From positions 527,151-591,150 of the forward strand of contig NZ_BMCH01000001.1 of the NCBI RefSeq assembly GCF_014635085.1: a stretch of 64,000 bases of DNA, read 5' to 3'. This DNA comes from Asaia siamensis (GTDB taxonomy: Bacteria > Pseudomonadota > Alphaproteobacteria > Acetobacterales > Acetobacteraceae). Below, one piece after another: positions 35,308-44,038 of the stretch (position 1 is its first letter; each line of letters starts with the position of its first letter). Position numbers and translations under genes: made by a program. The notes below the pieces were generated by a model. That model had not been told where the DNA came from. It searched no databases and saw nothing but the letters and a program-made list of their open reading frames with translations.

Positions 35308-36423
35308 ATGTCTGGTCTGGTCAAGAAAATCTGGGAAGACGGGCGTCTCCTTGCTGGAGCGATCATTCAGGGTGCTAACGAGCTGTTCAATATGACGGGG
35401 CTGAATAATTTTTTCAGCCGAGTGGCAGCAACAGCGCAATCCCTTATTGGTCATACGACGCCGACCGATCTTTCGGTCCTGCATGATAATACTGTTATCA
35501 AGGCGCCGGAAAATCAGGATCTAGGCAAGAGCCCGACAGCCTCGCAATTCCTCAATGCGGCCAACGCCGGTTACACGGTGACTGGCACACCTGAGGGCAT
35601 GAAGCCTTTCCTTGTCGATGGTAAACAACTGGCTGTGACGGATCTGGGCAGCGCCATGTCAGCGAAGGTCTGGCTGACCGATCAGAAACAGGTCATCATT
35701 GCCTTTCAGGGTACGACGGGGGGCGATAATATTGTTCTGAACCCGCTGGTGGCGCTTACGGGTGTGGCATCCGACATTCAGGTTTGGAACCAGACAGTGT
35801 CGCAGGCCCAGAAAGATGCGCTCTCATTCACGCGATATGTCGTGGATATGGCGCAGAAATCAGGCATCGACACCAATAATATTTTCCTTACGGGTCATTC
35901 TCTGGGCGGCATCGAAGCGTCCTACGTGGGACAGCAGACTGGGTTAGGGGGAATGTCATTTGAGGCGACGGGCATTCCCGATGCAGCTGCTGCAGTCGGT
36001 ACAGGAAAGAACTTCGTGAGCGTTGTGACCCATGGTGACCCTGTCGGGAATTATGCGTCAGACACAGAAAAAGGCTCCCCTTTTGTGACGGCGATGAAGC
36101 CGGGCGCCAACAACGCCTTCAATCATTACGGCAAAGTGGTCATGCTCGGCGCGCCGGAAGACAGCGTGAAACTCAAGGCGAAACTCGATGACTGGAATGC
36201 GAGCAGTTTCAAGAATATTGCGTCCCTGATCGACGTTGTGCCGGATTTCATCAAGTTCCATCTGCCGGGCACGCAGGCCGCCGACATGGGCATCAAGTTA
36301 TCGCCGCACTCTATTCTCGCCGACGCTATCGTTACCGGCCACGGTCCCGTGCTGCCCATAGGGGATAGTAATCTGTCGCAAATCATCGGTCCCTCAGCCC
36401 ATCAGAACAGCTTCTTTGATTGA
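35308..36423 (+). CDS. lipase-like alpha/beta hydrolase
   Basis: 371-residue protein with the class 3 lipase signature: VIIAFQGTTGGD (oxyanion strand region), nucleophile elbow FLTGHSLGGIEAS (Ser about residue 200), then VVTHGDPVGNYASD, which matches the D-P-V catalytic-Asp motif of family I.3 bacterial lipases, and candidate His in NAFNHYGKV or KLSPHSIL. There are no RTX glycine repeats and no signal peptide, though the N-terminus is amphipathic. Ester or phospholipid hydrolysis is likely; cellular location is open. Stands alone after an AT-rich gap, with modest ribosome site AAAGG, and could be a transferred gene or secreted effector. Confidence 0.75.
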   Translation: MSGLVKKIWEDGRLLAGAIIQGANELFNMTGLNNFFSRVAATAQSLIGHTTPTDLSVLHDNTVIKAPENQDLGKSPTASQFLNAANAGYTVTGTPEGMKPFLVDGKQLAVTDLGSAMSAKVWLTDQKQVIIAFQGTTGGDNIVLNPLVALTGVASDIQVWNQTVSQAQKDALSFTRYVVDMAQKSGIDTNNIFLTGHSLGGIEASYVGQQTGLGGMSFEATGIPDAAAAVGTGKNFVSVVTHGDPVGNYASDTEKGSPFVTAMKPGANNAFNHYGKVVMLGAPEDSVKLKAKLDDWNASSFKNIASLIDVVPDFIKFHLPGTQAADMGIKLSPHSILADAIVTGHGPVLPIGDSNLSQIIGPSAHQNSFFD

Positions 36424-36448
36424 GCGTGACTGAGCGAGATCGTTGCCC

Positions 36449-36635
36449 GGCAGTTCCGTATCGCGAGGTGCCGAACTGCCAGACGGGAAATACTGGAACC
36501 TCCTTCAATGCGTCTTTTGCGGAGCCGCAGGTGATCCCGGTTTTCCCCCTGATGTCTCTCTGGAAGGTGTAAGAAACGACCGGCCAGTCGCTCTGATGTC
36601 AGTCCATTAGGGTGATCTGCAACTCTGATCACCCT
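36449..36635. terminator. two inverted repeats between convergent genes
   Basis: GGCAGTTC (36449-36456) pairs with GAACTGCC (36473-36480), and AGGGTGATC (36609-36617) pairs exactly with GATCACCCT (36627-36635) over a 9-base loop. They lie between the lipase-like gene and the convergent P450 gene. Neither has a T tract; the rest of the 298-base gap shows no gene. Confidence 0.4.
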
Positions 36636-36721
36636 GCCGCAGACAGACAGGTGTATTTAGAGCTTCAGGTGACCAGTGCCGGACGTGCGGGCTGCGTCGG
36701 GTTTGGGCGCATGATGCCAGA

Positions 36722-38089
36722 TCAATCTCTCTTCCGGACAGACATGAGCAATGGCTTCGCCGGGCGTAGTGTGATTTCCATCTTGCCAGGTGGTGTGACG
36801 CTGAGTTCTGGCGTCAGGGTGAGCGCCTTCAGCGTCATGGCAAGCACGGTGAGGGCTTCTGTTTCTGCAAAGCGGGCGCCGATGCAGATACGGGGACCAG
36901 CCCCGAAAGGCATATAGGCGTAGCGATCGTCGTGAGGGCGAGACTGACCGGCACTGGCGACGAAGCGTGACGGATCGAAAATTTCCGGAGCCTCCCACAG
37001 GGTCCGATGCCTGTGCAGGGCATAGATCGGCACGACAAGGCGCGTACCTTTTTCGAGCTTCACGCCTTCGAGCGCAAAGGCCTCCGTCACTTCACGTACG
37101 ATGATGGGAGCCGGTGGTGTCAAACGCATCGACTCACGCAGCACGTTGCGGGTGAGAGAGAGGCTGTCGAGTTGTTCCAGTGTTGGCCCGTCATCCGTCA
37201 GGGTGGCGTCGATTTCGGCCTGCACCTCGCGCAGGATTTCGGGGTGCCTGCCCAGCCTGTCGAAGGTCCAGGCCAGCGCCAGAGCCGTTGTCTCGTGGCC
37301 AGCGGTGAGAAAGGTCAGGAGATTGTCTACGATCTCGCTGTCATGCATGACACGGCTCGTTTCCGGGTCCTTCGCTGCCAGTAGCCGGGCAAGAAGATCG
37401 TCCGGTGCTTTTTCGGCGGCATTGCCGAGCGCTACCCTGCGTGCAGCAATCTGAACCAGTGCCTCATCACGGAGCACCTGCGCTGCGGCGAGACCGCGTG
37501 CCTTGCCAGGGTGAGGAAGCCATTCCGGCGTTCCGAGCAGATCGCCCAGAATGCTCCAGCGCGTCTGATGCAGAAAGACGCCAAGGTTGCAGGCCATGGC
37601 ATCGGCATCGACCGCATCCGGCGCCGAGAGCATGGTCTCGACGATGATGCGCCCGGTGAGACGCATCATGACGTCATCGATCGCCACGATGCCCCCCTCT
37701 GCCGAAAGCGTTTCCACGCAGCGACGTGTCGCGCTGGTCATGGCAGGCAGAAAGGCCCCGACGCCGCTTGCACGAAAGACGGGGGCCAGCGCCTGTCTCT
37801 GCCAGCGCCAATGCGCCCCTTCGGCAGTCAGCAGGCCCTCACCAAGACCGGGGCCGATGGCACGGCGCAGGCCTTCGCCCTTGTCGAGACGATCGCTGTT
37901 TGTCACCAGCGCTTCGCGCACCAGATCAGGCGCGCAGACATAGACGATATGCTGACGCGCAAGGTGGCGCTCTACAATACGCTCGTGAAACACGGCCCTG
38001 GGCAACGCATCGACCGGGTTGCGTATCGTGGCGCGCATCATCTGGAACTGGGCGGGAAGGGTGGCGACTTTGTTCAGAAGGGCTGACAT
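36722..38089 (-). CDS. cytochrome P450
   Basis: Haem-thiolate monooxygenase of 455 residues. All hallmarks are present: the I-helix oxygen-activation motif AGHETTALAL, the K-helix E-x-x-R as RESMRLTPPAP, the PERF-like FDPSRFV and the haem-binding loop FGAGPRICIGARFAE with the proximal Cys. No membrane anchor. Substrate unknown; the overall style (ALAPVFRASGVGAFLP, LHRHRTLWEAPEIFDPSRF) is that of fatty-acid-hydroxylating, CYP4/CYP102-like bacterial P450s, an impression only. No ferredoxin or reductase gene lies nearby. Divergent from a TetR regulator with two shared operators, so probably induced by a small hydrophobic compound. Confidence 0.94.
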   Translation of the reverse strand: MSALLNKVATLPAQFQMMRATIRNPVDALPRAVFHERIVERHLARQHIVYVCAPDLVREALVTNSDRLDKGEGLRRAIGPGLGEGLLTAEGAHWRWQRQALAPVFRASGVGAFLPAMTSATRRCVETLSAEGGIVAIDDVMMRLTGRIIVETMLSAPDAVDADAMACNLGVFLHQTRWSILGDLLGTPEWLPHPGKARGLAAAQVLRDEALVQIAARRVALGNAAEKAPDDLLARLLAAKDPETSRVMHDSEIVDNLLTFLTAGHETTALALAWTFDRLGRHPEILREVQAEIDATLTDDGPTLEQLDSLSLTRNVLRESMRLTPPAPIIVREVTEAFALEGVKLEKGTRLVVPIYALHRHRTLWEAPEIFDPSRFVASAGQSRPHDDRYAYMPFGAGPRICIGARFAETEALTVLAMTLKALTLTPELSVTPPGKMEITLRPAKPLLMSVRKRD

Positions 38090-38108
38090 CGCGGGATAAC
38101 TCCGATAT

Positions 38109-38126
38109 CTAAGGCTTACACCTTAG
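38109..38126. promoter_or_regulatory. TetR operator 1
   Basis: CTAAGG-CTTACA-CCTTAG, a perfect 6-bp inverted repeat, 20 bases upstream of the P450 start. It shares the ACCTTA half-site with the second palindrome 5 bases further on. Confidence 0.65.
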
Positions 38127-38131
38127 ACGAT

Positions 38132-38149
38132 ATAAGGTGAACACCTTAT
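38132..38149. promoter_or_regulatory. TetR operator 2
   Basis: ATAAGGTG-AA-CACCTTAT, a perfect 8-bp inverted repeat ending 15 bases before the TetR start codon. Together with operator 1 it fills most of the 75-base gap between the divergent genes, which points to repression of both promoters by the TetR protein. Confidence 0.7.
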
Positions 38150-38164
38150 AATGCGACCGGAAAA

Positions 38165-38836
38165 ATGGCCCAACCTGACTCGACTCGATCACGAATTCTT
38201 GAGCAAGCGCGGCTGTTTGCAAATGAGGTGGGGTTCGATCGCCTGACCACGCGTGAGCTGGCGGCACGATGCGCGATCAACGAGGGCAATCTCTATTATT
38301 ATTTCAAGACCAAGGCACAGCTGATCGAAGCGATGTTCGTGCAGTTCAATTCAGAGGCGCGCGCGCTCTTTGACGCGCTGCCGCAGACAGGAAGAGGCGT
38401 TTCCCGTGCCGAGTTGTTGCGGAGCGTGATGGAGGCGGTTGCCCTCCTGCGCGACTGGTGCGCCCTGAGCTGGCACCATCGTGCGCTGCTGCGTGACGGC
38501 AACGCCCTTTTTCGTCTCGCCCCGGCTCTTCAACCCGATGCCATGGCCCTGAGTGACGTTCTTGGCGGCCATGTTACGGTTTTGATCGAGCATATGAAGC
38601 GCATGAGAGCCCTCTCGATAAGTGACGAGGCGATACCGGGGCTTGTTGCGAATATCATGATCGTATCGACCCATTGGCTTGGCTACGTCATCTATCAGAC
38701 GGGTGTGAGCGACCCTGATGACAGTTATCTCGAATGGGGATTCGGGCAGATTTTATCGCTCGTTGCCCCATACCGCACCTGGCTGACGCGTCTGGCCATG
38801 CGGCTCTATCCGCAGGCTTTCAGATTGCGCGCCTGA
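38165..38836 (+). CDS. TetR/AcrR family transcriptional regulator
   Basis: 223-residue one-component regulator. The N-terminal helix-turn-helix is clear: ILEQARLFANEVGFDRLTTRELAARCAINEGNLYYYFKTKAQLIEAMF. The rest is the helical ligand-binding and dimer domain. Start ATG 38165. Divergent from the cytochrome P450 across twin palindromes, so it most likely represses the P450 and itself until a ligand, perhaps the P450 substrate, binds. Confidence 0.93.
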   Translation: MAQPDSTRSRILEQARLFANEVGFDRLTTRELAARCAINEGNLYYYFKTKAQLIEAMFVQFNSEARALFDALPQTGRGVSRAELLRSVMEAVALLRDWCALSWHHRALLRDGNALFRLAPALQPDAMALSDVLGGHVTVLIEHMKRMRALSISDEAIPGLVANIMIVSTHWLGYVIYQTGVSDPDDSYLEWGFGQILSLVAPYRTWLTRLAMRLYPQAFRLRA

Positions 38837-39057
38837 TGGCATCTGGCGTCCGCCGGGGCAGAAAAGCCGAATATTGCTGAGGGCTGGTCTCGCACTTGGC
38901 ACCGAATGACGATCATTTGTTGGTGGGAAATCTCCAGCAGCGTGGCCATCGTCATGCTAGTGTGAGCGCTTCCGGGTCAGGCGCGGGCTTGTGGCCATTC
39001 AGGAAGCGTCGGCCTGGTATCGCGAGCAAGACCAGTATCGCCGGGAGAACGCGCATC

Positions 39058-39333
39058 ATGCTGCAGAAAAATAACGATCCCTGGTTCAGGCCCAAGCGCT
39101 ATGGCTACGGCGCCGGGCTGCCGATCAGCTGGCAGGGATGGGTCTCGTTCCTGTCGATTATCGTCATCATCCTAGCGCCTGGCTTTCTCGTGCCCCTGCT
39201 TCCGCCAGCTTACAGAGCTGCGGCGTCGGTCGGTTCCCTGCTTGTTGATCTATGCGCCATAGGCTTTTTCGTGGTCCTGTGCCGCGCGCATACGAAAGGC
39301 GGGTTCAAATGGCGCTGGGGCGATCGGGATTAG
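39058..39333 (+). CDS. small two-helix membrane protein
   Basis: 91-residue protein starting at ATG 39058 behind GGGAGAA. It begins MLQKNNDPWFRPKRYGYGAGLPISWQGW, a stretch I recall as conserved in small alphaproteobacterial membrane proteins, then two hydrophobic helices (VSFLSIIVIILAPGFLVPLL and AASVGSLLVDLCAIGFFVVLC) and a basic tail ending FKWRWGDRD. The frame continues upstream but without conserved sequence. Function unknown. The 221 bases before it show no other gene. Confidence 0.7.
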   Translation: MLQKNNDPWFRPKRYGYGAGLPISWQGWVSFLSIIVIILAPGFLVPLLPPAYRAAASVGSLLVDLCAIGFFVVLCRAHTKGGFKWRWGDRD

Positions 39334-39353
39334 GTCCCGACCGCCATACCGGG

Positions 39354-40394
39354 TCAGGGCGTCTTTGTGAAAGCCGTTATTCTGCGCTCGGCCTGGGCAT
39401 CATCCGCGTTGATCATGTCCTGCAGGCGGCCATTTGCGTCGATCAGGGCGATAGCAGGAATCTGCCGCACGCCGAAGCGTGCGAAGACCGAGGCATTCCT
39501 GTCGAGAACGAGATTGATATCGGGGCCAAGCTGCTTCTGGAAGAGGGCAAGATCGCTTTCTTCAATCCAGAGGCGGCTGGCGACGGCGGTCCAGCGCAGA
39601 GTGTGGGCCGCAACGTCGCCCTGGGCGATGGCGCGAAACGCTGCACAATGCCGAGCCGTGCGCGGTTCGAGTTCCTTGAGGTAGGATTCACACCATGGAG
39701 CCGTGAAAAGAACGGCCTGTTTCCGATGTGCCGGTGCCGGAAACAGAGGGCCTGACTCTTTTGATTGAACGAAAGACGTGACGTTCTCGCCGATCCTGAA
39801 GACGGCTTGCTGGCCCACATCCGAGGGGGCGATACGCCCCGTCGATGGCGCTGGTCTCGTGAGATGGTCGAGCGCCGCCTGCAGGGCCGGGCCGTCCTGA
39901 TGTCCCGCATAGGCCACACGACCCGTGCTATCGATCAGCACGTGCAGAGGCGTGGCTTTGATCTGTAACCAGTTGCTCAATCTTCCATCGTCAATCACGA
40001 CCGGCATGGTCACTCCGGCGCGTGCGACAAAAGCGGCGACTTTTTCCGGTTTTTCGCCGAAGCCGATATCGACCGCCACAAAGGCGATGCGATCGGCATA
40101 TTTCCGGTAAAGCGCCTCGTATTCGGGCATCTGGGCGCGGCAGGGAATGCAATAGGTCGCCCAAAGCTTCAGATAGACCGGCTTGTGACCCTAGAGCGCC
40201 CCAAGATCAACCGGGTGATTATCGAGCGTGGTGTATCGCAAGTCGGGCGCAACACGGCCGATCAACGTGGAAAGAGCAGGATCTTCCGCGATGAAGGCGG
40301 GGCTGTCAGGGGTTGGCTGAGACGGATGCACTTCAGCGGCGAGAGCCGGTGAGATGCTGAAAACTGCGGAACCGGTGGCGATGAGCCTGCACAT
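39354..40394 (-). pseudogene. TlpA-like thioredoxin-fold protein interrupted by an amber codon
   Basis: One frame encodes a signal-like N-terminus (LIATGSAVFSISPALAAEV), a TlpA/redoxin start (GRVAPDLRYTTLDNHPVDLGAL), then TAG at 40193-40191, and in the same frame GHKPVYLKLWATYCIPCRAQ with the CxxC active site. Everything after the stop is intact to 39354, including a second thioredoxin-like half (AVLFTAPWCESYLKEL, FGVRQIPAIALIDANG) that lacks a second Cys. Only one codon separates it from a working exported disulphide reductase. Either a recent nonsense mutation, a sequencing error, or amber readthrough; 61 residues further on, internal ATG 40130 could only make a form without CxxC. Confidence 0.8.
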
Positions 40395-40486
40395 AGAACG
40401 GTACGAGAAAACCTCATCGTATCAATTTTGGAGAATACCGGCCGGTGCGCCAGAGGGCAGCGCAGTCGGCCGATAGAAGGCGGGGG

Positions 40487-42109
40487 TCAGACGTGCAGAC
40501 CGGGGGCTTCCTGACCGGTTGCAGCCACATATTCGTGGTAGCCACCCTCATAGCGATGCAAGCCTTCTGGTGTGACTTCCAACACGCGGTTCGAGAGTGC
40601 CCCGAGGAAATGACGGTCATGCGAGACGAAAAGCATCGTGCCCTCATAATCGCCGAGAGCACGAATGAGCATCTCCTTCGTGTCGATATCCAGATGGTTG
40701 GTCGGCTCGTCGAGCACCAGAAAATTCGGCGGGTTGTAGAGCATCAGCGCCATGACCAGACGGGCCTTTTCGCCGCCTGAAAGCACGCTGACATATTTAT
40801 CGACATCATCGCCTGAAAAGCCGAACCCACCGGCCAAGGCACGTAGCGAGCCCTGAGGCGCAAGCGGAAATTCATGCTCCAGAGTCTCGAAGATTGTGCG
40901 GCTGCCATCGAGCAGATCCATGGCGTGCTGAGCGAAGTAACCCATCTTCACACTCGCGCCGATAGTGACGCTGCCCTTATCGGGCTCGCTCACCCCGGCG
41001 ATCAGTTTGAGCAGGGTGGATTTGCCCGCGCCATTGACGCCCAGAATGCAGCAGCGCTCCTGTCGGCGGATCTGCAGATCGAGCCCGTTATAAATGGTGC
41101 GCGACCCATAGGCCTTGCTGACCTGCTTGAGCAGCGCCACGGAATCTCCCGAACGTGGTGCCGGGGCAAAATCGAATGACAGGGTCTGGCGGCGGCGCGG
41201 CGGCTCGACGCGGTCGATCTTGTCGAGCTTCTTGACGCGGCTCTGCACCTGCGCCGCATGCGAGGCGCGTGCCTTGAAGCGTTCGATAAAGGCGATTTCC
41301 TTGGCAAGCATCGCCTGCTGGCGGTCGAACTGGGCCTGCTGTTGCTTTTCGTTCAGCGCGCGCTGCTGCTCGTAGAATTCATAATCGCCCGAGAAGCTCG
41401 TCAGCGTGCCGCCGTCGATTTCCAGGATCTTGTTGACCACACGATTCATGAAGGCGCGATCATGCGAGGTCATGAGCAGGGCGCCATCATAGTTCTTGAG
41501 GAACTGCTCCAGCCAGATCAGGCTCTCGAGGTCGAGATGGTTGCTCGGTTCATCGAGCAGCATCACATCCGGCTGCATGAGCAGGATACGAGCCAGCGCC
41601 ACGCGCATTTTCCACCCGCCCGAGAGCAGCCCGACATCGCCCGACATCATTTCCTGCGAAAAGCCCAGCCCGTGCAGCACTTCGCGTGCCTTGCTGTCGA
41701 GCCCATAGCCGCCAAGCTCTTCGAAGCGCGCCTGAACATCACCAAAACGCCCAAGAATGGCCTCCATCTGGTCCATTTTCTCCGGGTCGCAGAGATCGGC
41801 TTCCAGCTGCGCGAGTTCGCCTGCAATCTCGGCGACTTCACCCGCTCCGTTCATGACTTCCGCGACGACGGAACGTCCGTCCATCTCGCCTACATCCTGG
41901 CTGAAGAAGCCGATTGTGATGCCGCGATCCTGGAAGACCTGTCCCTCATCCGGGGTTTCCTGCCTGGTGATCAGCCGGAACAGCGTCGTCTTGCCCGCGC
42001 CATTGGGGCCGACGAGACCGATCTTTTCGCCTTTCTGGATGGCCGCGCTCGTCTCGATGAAAATGACGCGCTGGCCGTTCTGCTTGCTGATCGAATCAAG
42101 ACGGATCAT
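40487..42109 (-). CDS. ABC-F family ATP-binding protein
   Basis: Soluble protein with two ABC ATPase domains and no membrane part, acting on ribosomes in translation or antibiotic protection. Walker A GPNGAGKTT (residue about 34) and GVNGAGKST, signatures LSGGWKMRVALARIL and LSGGEKARLVMALML, Walker B VMLLDEPSNHLDLES and FLVLDEPTNHLDIDT, with the charged ABC-F linker (ERFKARASHAAQVQSRVKKLDK) between. At 540 residues without a long C-terminal coiled coil it is closer to YbiT or EttA than to Uup. Confidence 0.93.
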   Translation of the reverse strand: MIRLDSISKQNGQRVIFIETSAAIQKGEKIGLVGPNGAGKTTLFRLITRQETPDEGQVFQDRGITIGFFSQDVGEMDGRSVVAEVMNGAGEVAEIAGELAQLEADLCDPEKMDQMEAILGRFGDVQARFEELGGYGLDSKAREVLHGLGFSQEMMSGDVGLLSGGWKMRVALARILLMQPDVMLLDEPSNHLDLESLIWLEQFLKNYDGALLMTSHDRAFMNRVVNKILEIDGGTLTSFSGDYEFYEQQRALNEKQQQAQFDRQQAMLAKEIAFIERFKARASHAAQVQSRVKKLDKIDRVEPPRRRQTLSFDFAPAPRSGDSVALLKQVSKAYGSRTIYNGLDLQIRRQERCCILGVNGAGKSTLLKLIAGVSEPDKGSVTIGASVKMGYFAQHAMDLLDGSRTIFETLEHEFPLAPQGSLRALAGGFGFSGDDVDKYVSVLSGGEKARLVMALMLYNPPNFLVLDEPTNHLDIDTKEMLIRALGDYEGTMLFVSHDRHFLGALSNRVLEVTPEGLHRYEGGYHEYVAATGQEAPGLHV

Positions 42110-42276
42110 GGAACCTCTGGAACATCGGGAGAAGGGGCGTTGATACGGGGTCGCTTCGTGATGTGCAATGTCGTGTTACCGAGTTCACGGCTCTGGAATT
42201 TGACGCGTCATACAGATCGCGCTTCCCTCTTTCCTGCGGCGGAACCCCGCTGTTGTTTATCCCCGGGGCAGAGTTG

Positions 42277-43350
42277 ATGAAAAAAGAAAATAGACTGCCG
42301 GAGCGGCTCTACACGTTGGTGATGTGGGGTGTCTCGGCAGTCTTTGCGGTCTTTCTGGTAGGGCTCGGCGGGCTCGTCATCGACGATCTGCCACGTGATC
42401 GGGAAGTCGTCGCCTTCGAACCGCATTATCCCGCCGAGCTGCAACAGCAAGGCGCTGCGCTCGAGCAGGCGCAGCGGGCGATAGAGTCGGAACGCGATCT
42501 TGACGGGATCAGACTGGATGCGGCGCGCAGTGCGGCTCGCAACGCCAAAGAGAGTTTGGAGGCCTGGGTCGATACGCGCAAGGCAACCACAGACCCGCGT
42601 CAGGATACGGAATTGCTGACGCGCACCCGGGCACTCGAGAACCTGCAGAATGCCGCTCATGAAGCCGAGCATCGCCTGGAGCAACTCGATCAGAAAGAGC
42701 TTGAGAACGAGCAGGCGCGCAACGCGCTGTTCGATCGGCGTGAGGCGGTAAAGGACGCCTACAGACCGATCCATGGCCGTCTTGTTTTCAGGGCGCAACT
42801 CCATGTTTTCCTGCTGCGTCTCGCTTTTACCCTGCCGCTTTTGCTGATTTCGATCTGGCTCGTCATGCGTCAGCGTCAGAGCCCGTATTGGCCGCTTTAT
42901 CGTGGCTTCGTTCTGGCGTCGCTTTACGCATTCTTTGTCGAGCTTGTGCCCTATCTGCCGAGCTATGGCGGTTATGTCCGCTACGGGGTCGGGGCACTTC
43001 TGACCGTGCTCGTCTGTGTCGTGCTCATAAGGAACATGCAGTCCTATCTGGCCCGACGCCGCGCAGCTGAGGCAGATTCAGAGAAAGAGCGGCGCCAGCG
43101 CGTCGATCGGGCGCAGGCCTATGCCAAGCTCGACCGCAAGACCTGCCCCGATTGCGATCGACCTCTGGTTCTTGTCGAAGGGCAGGACACCAATTTCTGC
43201 GTTCACTGCGGCCTGACGCTCTACGAGCATTGCGGTGTCTGTCAGACGAGAAACATCGCCTTCAACCGTTTCTGCATGAGCTGCGGCAGTGAGGATATCG
43301 GTCATGCGGAAGACAGGTCTTCCGCCCCATCAGCAGCTCCGGTGCTCTAG
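42277..43350 (+). CDS. membrane protein with coiled coil and double zinc ribbon
   Basis: 357 residues from ATG 42277; function not recognised. Order: one membrane helix (LYTLVMWGVSAVFAVFLVGL), a long Glu/Arg/Ala-rich coiled coil at about residues 50-155, three helices (FLLRLAFTLPLLLISIWLVM, LYRGFVLASLYAFFVELV, YGVGALLTVLVCVVLI), a charged segment, and two zinc ribbons formed by C-PD-C, C-VH-C, C-GV-C and C-MS-C near the C-terminus. The eight cysteines are spaced as in DZANK-type double ribbons. Divergent from the ABC-F gene and followed after 11 bases by a GNAT gene, probably co-transcribed. Confidence 0.82.
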   Translation: MKKENRLPERLYTLVMWGVSAVFAVFLVGLGGLVIDDLPRDREVVAFEPHYPAELQQQGAALEQAQRAIESERDLDGIRLDAARSAARNAKESLEAWVDTRKATTDPRQDTELLTRTRALENLQNAAHEAEHRLEQLDQKELENEQARNALFDRREAVKDAYRPIHGRLVFRAQLHVFLLRLAFTLPLLLISIWLVMRQRQSPYWPLYRGFVLASLYAFFVELVPYLPSYGGYVRYGVGALLTVLVCVVLIRNMQSYLARRRAAEADSEKERRQRVDRAQAYAKLDRKTCPDCDRPLVLVEGQDTNFCVHCGLTLYEHCGVCQTRNIAFNRFCMSCGSEDIGHAEDRSSAPSAAPVL

Positions 43351-43361
43351 GAGGAAAAAAC

Positions 43362-43781
43362 ATGGAAGACCTCATCCACATAACCCGGATCACAACCGAA
43401 GCCTGCCTGCCGCTGCGTCGCTCTGTTCTGTGGCCCAGCCTGACCGAAGACGAATGCCGCGTTCCGCAGGACCCCGAGGCGACGCATCTCGGTGCGTTCA
43501 GCGGCGAGCAGCTGATCGGCTGTCTCTCACTCTGCCCGATCGGCCCCGATCTGATCCAGCTGCGCAAATTTGCGGTGGCGGCAGCGTATCAGGGGCAAGG
43601 GATCGGCACGCAGCTGATGGACCAGGCAATCAGGACCTGCAGGGAACTCGGCGCCAACCGTCTCGAACTCGACGCTCGCAGCAGCGCGCTCGGTTTTTAC
43701 AGAAAATTCGGCATGAGCCCGATGGGTGCTGTTTTCTTCAAGGGGCCTATCGAGCATCAGCGCATGGCTCTCGACCTTTAA
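43362..43781 (+). CDS. GNAT family N-acetyltransferase
   Basis: 139-residue acetyl-CoA-dependent acetyltransferase. The core motif A is LRKFAVAAAYQGQGIGTQLMDQAI with the pyrophosphate-binding Q/GxGxG/A loop, followed by LGANRLELDARSSALGFYRKFGM (motif B). Ribosome site AGGAGG sits just before the ATG. Substrate unknown. Downstream of the zinc-ribbon membrane protein by 11 bases. Confidence 0.9.
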   Translation: MEDLIHITRITTEACLPLRRSVLWPSLTEDECRVPQDPEATHLGAFSGEQLIGCLSLCPIGPDLIQLRKFAVAAAYQGQGIGTQLMDQAIRTCRELGANRLELDARSSALGFYRKFGMSPMGAVFFKGPIEHQRMALDL

Positions 43782-44038
43782 AGCGGCTCCTCCGCTCCAC
43801 GGGGAAAATAAGTGAGGGCCCCCAAAGATTTGTGCGGAAAATGAGATAGAGCTTTTCGTATCTGGTGGGTTCTAATCCAATATCGCAATCAATTCTGGTC
43901 GTTGCCTGCCACAGAGTGAAGACAATGCGCGGGCGGACAGAGAAGAATATGGCGCGGTGGTCTTGCCCGGGCTTCGCCGCCGAGCAATGTATGAGGTGCT
44001 GAACGCGAGAGTTGTTGATTGGTACGAGAGGAACTGGG

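Noticed and set aside
36609-36635. Perfect 9-bp inverted repeat as a regulator operator
   Set aside because: It lies between two convergent gene ends, where a transcript-end hairpin is more likely.
43782-44038. Riboswitch (for example glycine or folate-related) upstream of purU
   Set aside because: No conserved core could be recognised; only short GC stems are present.
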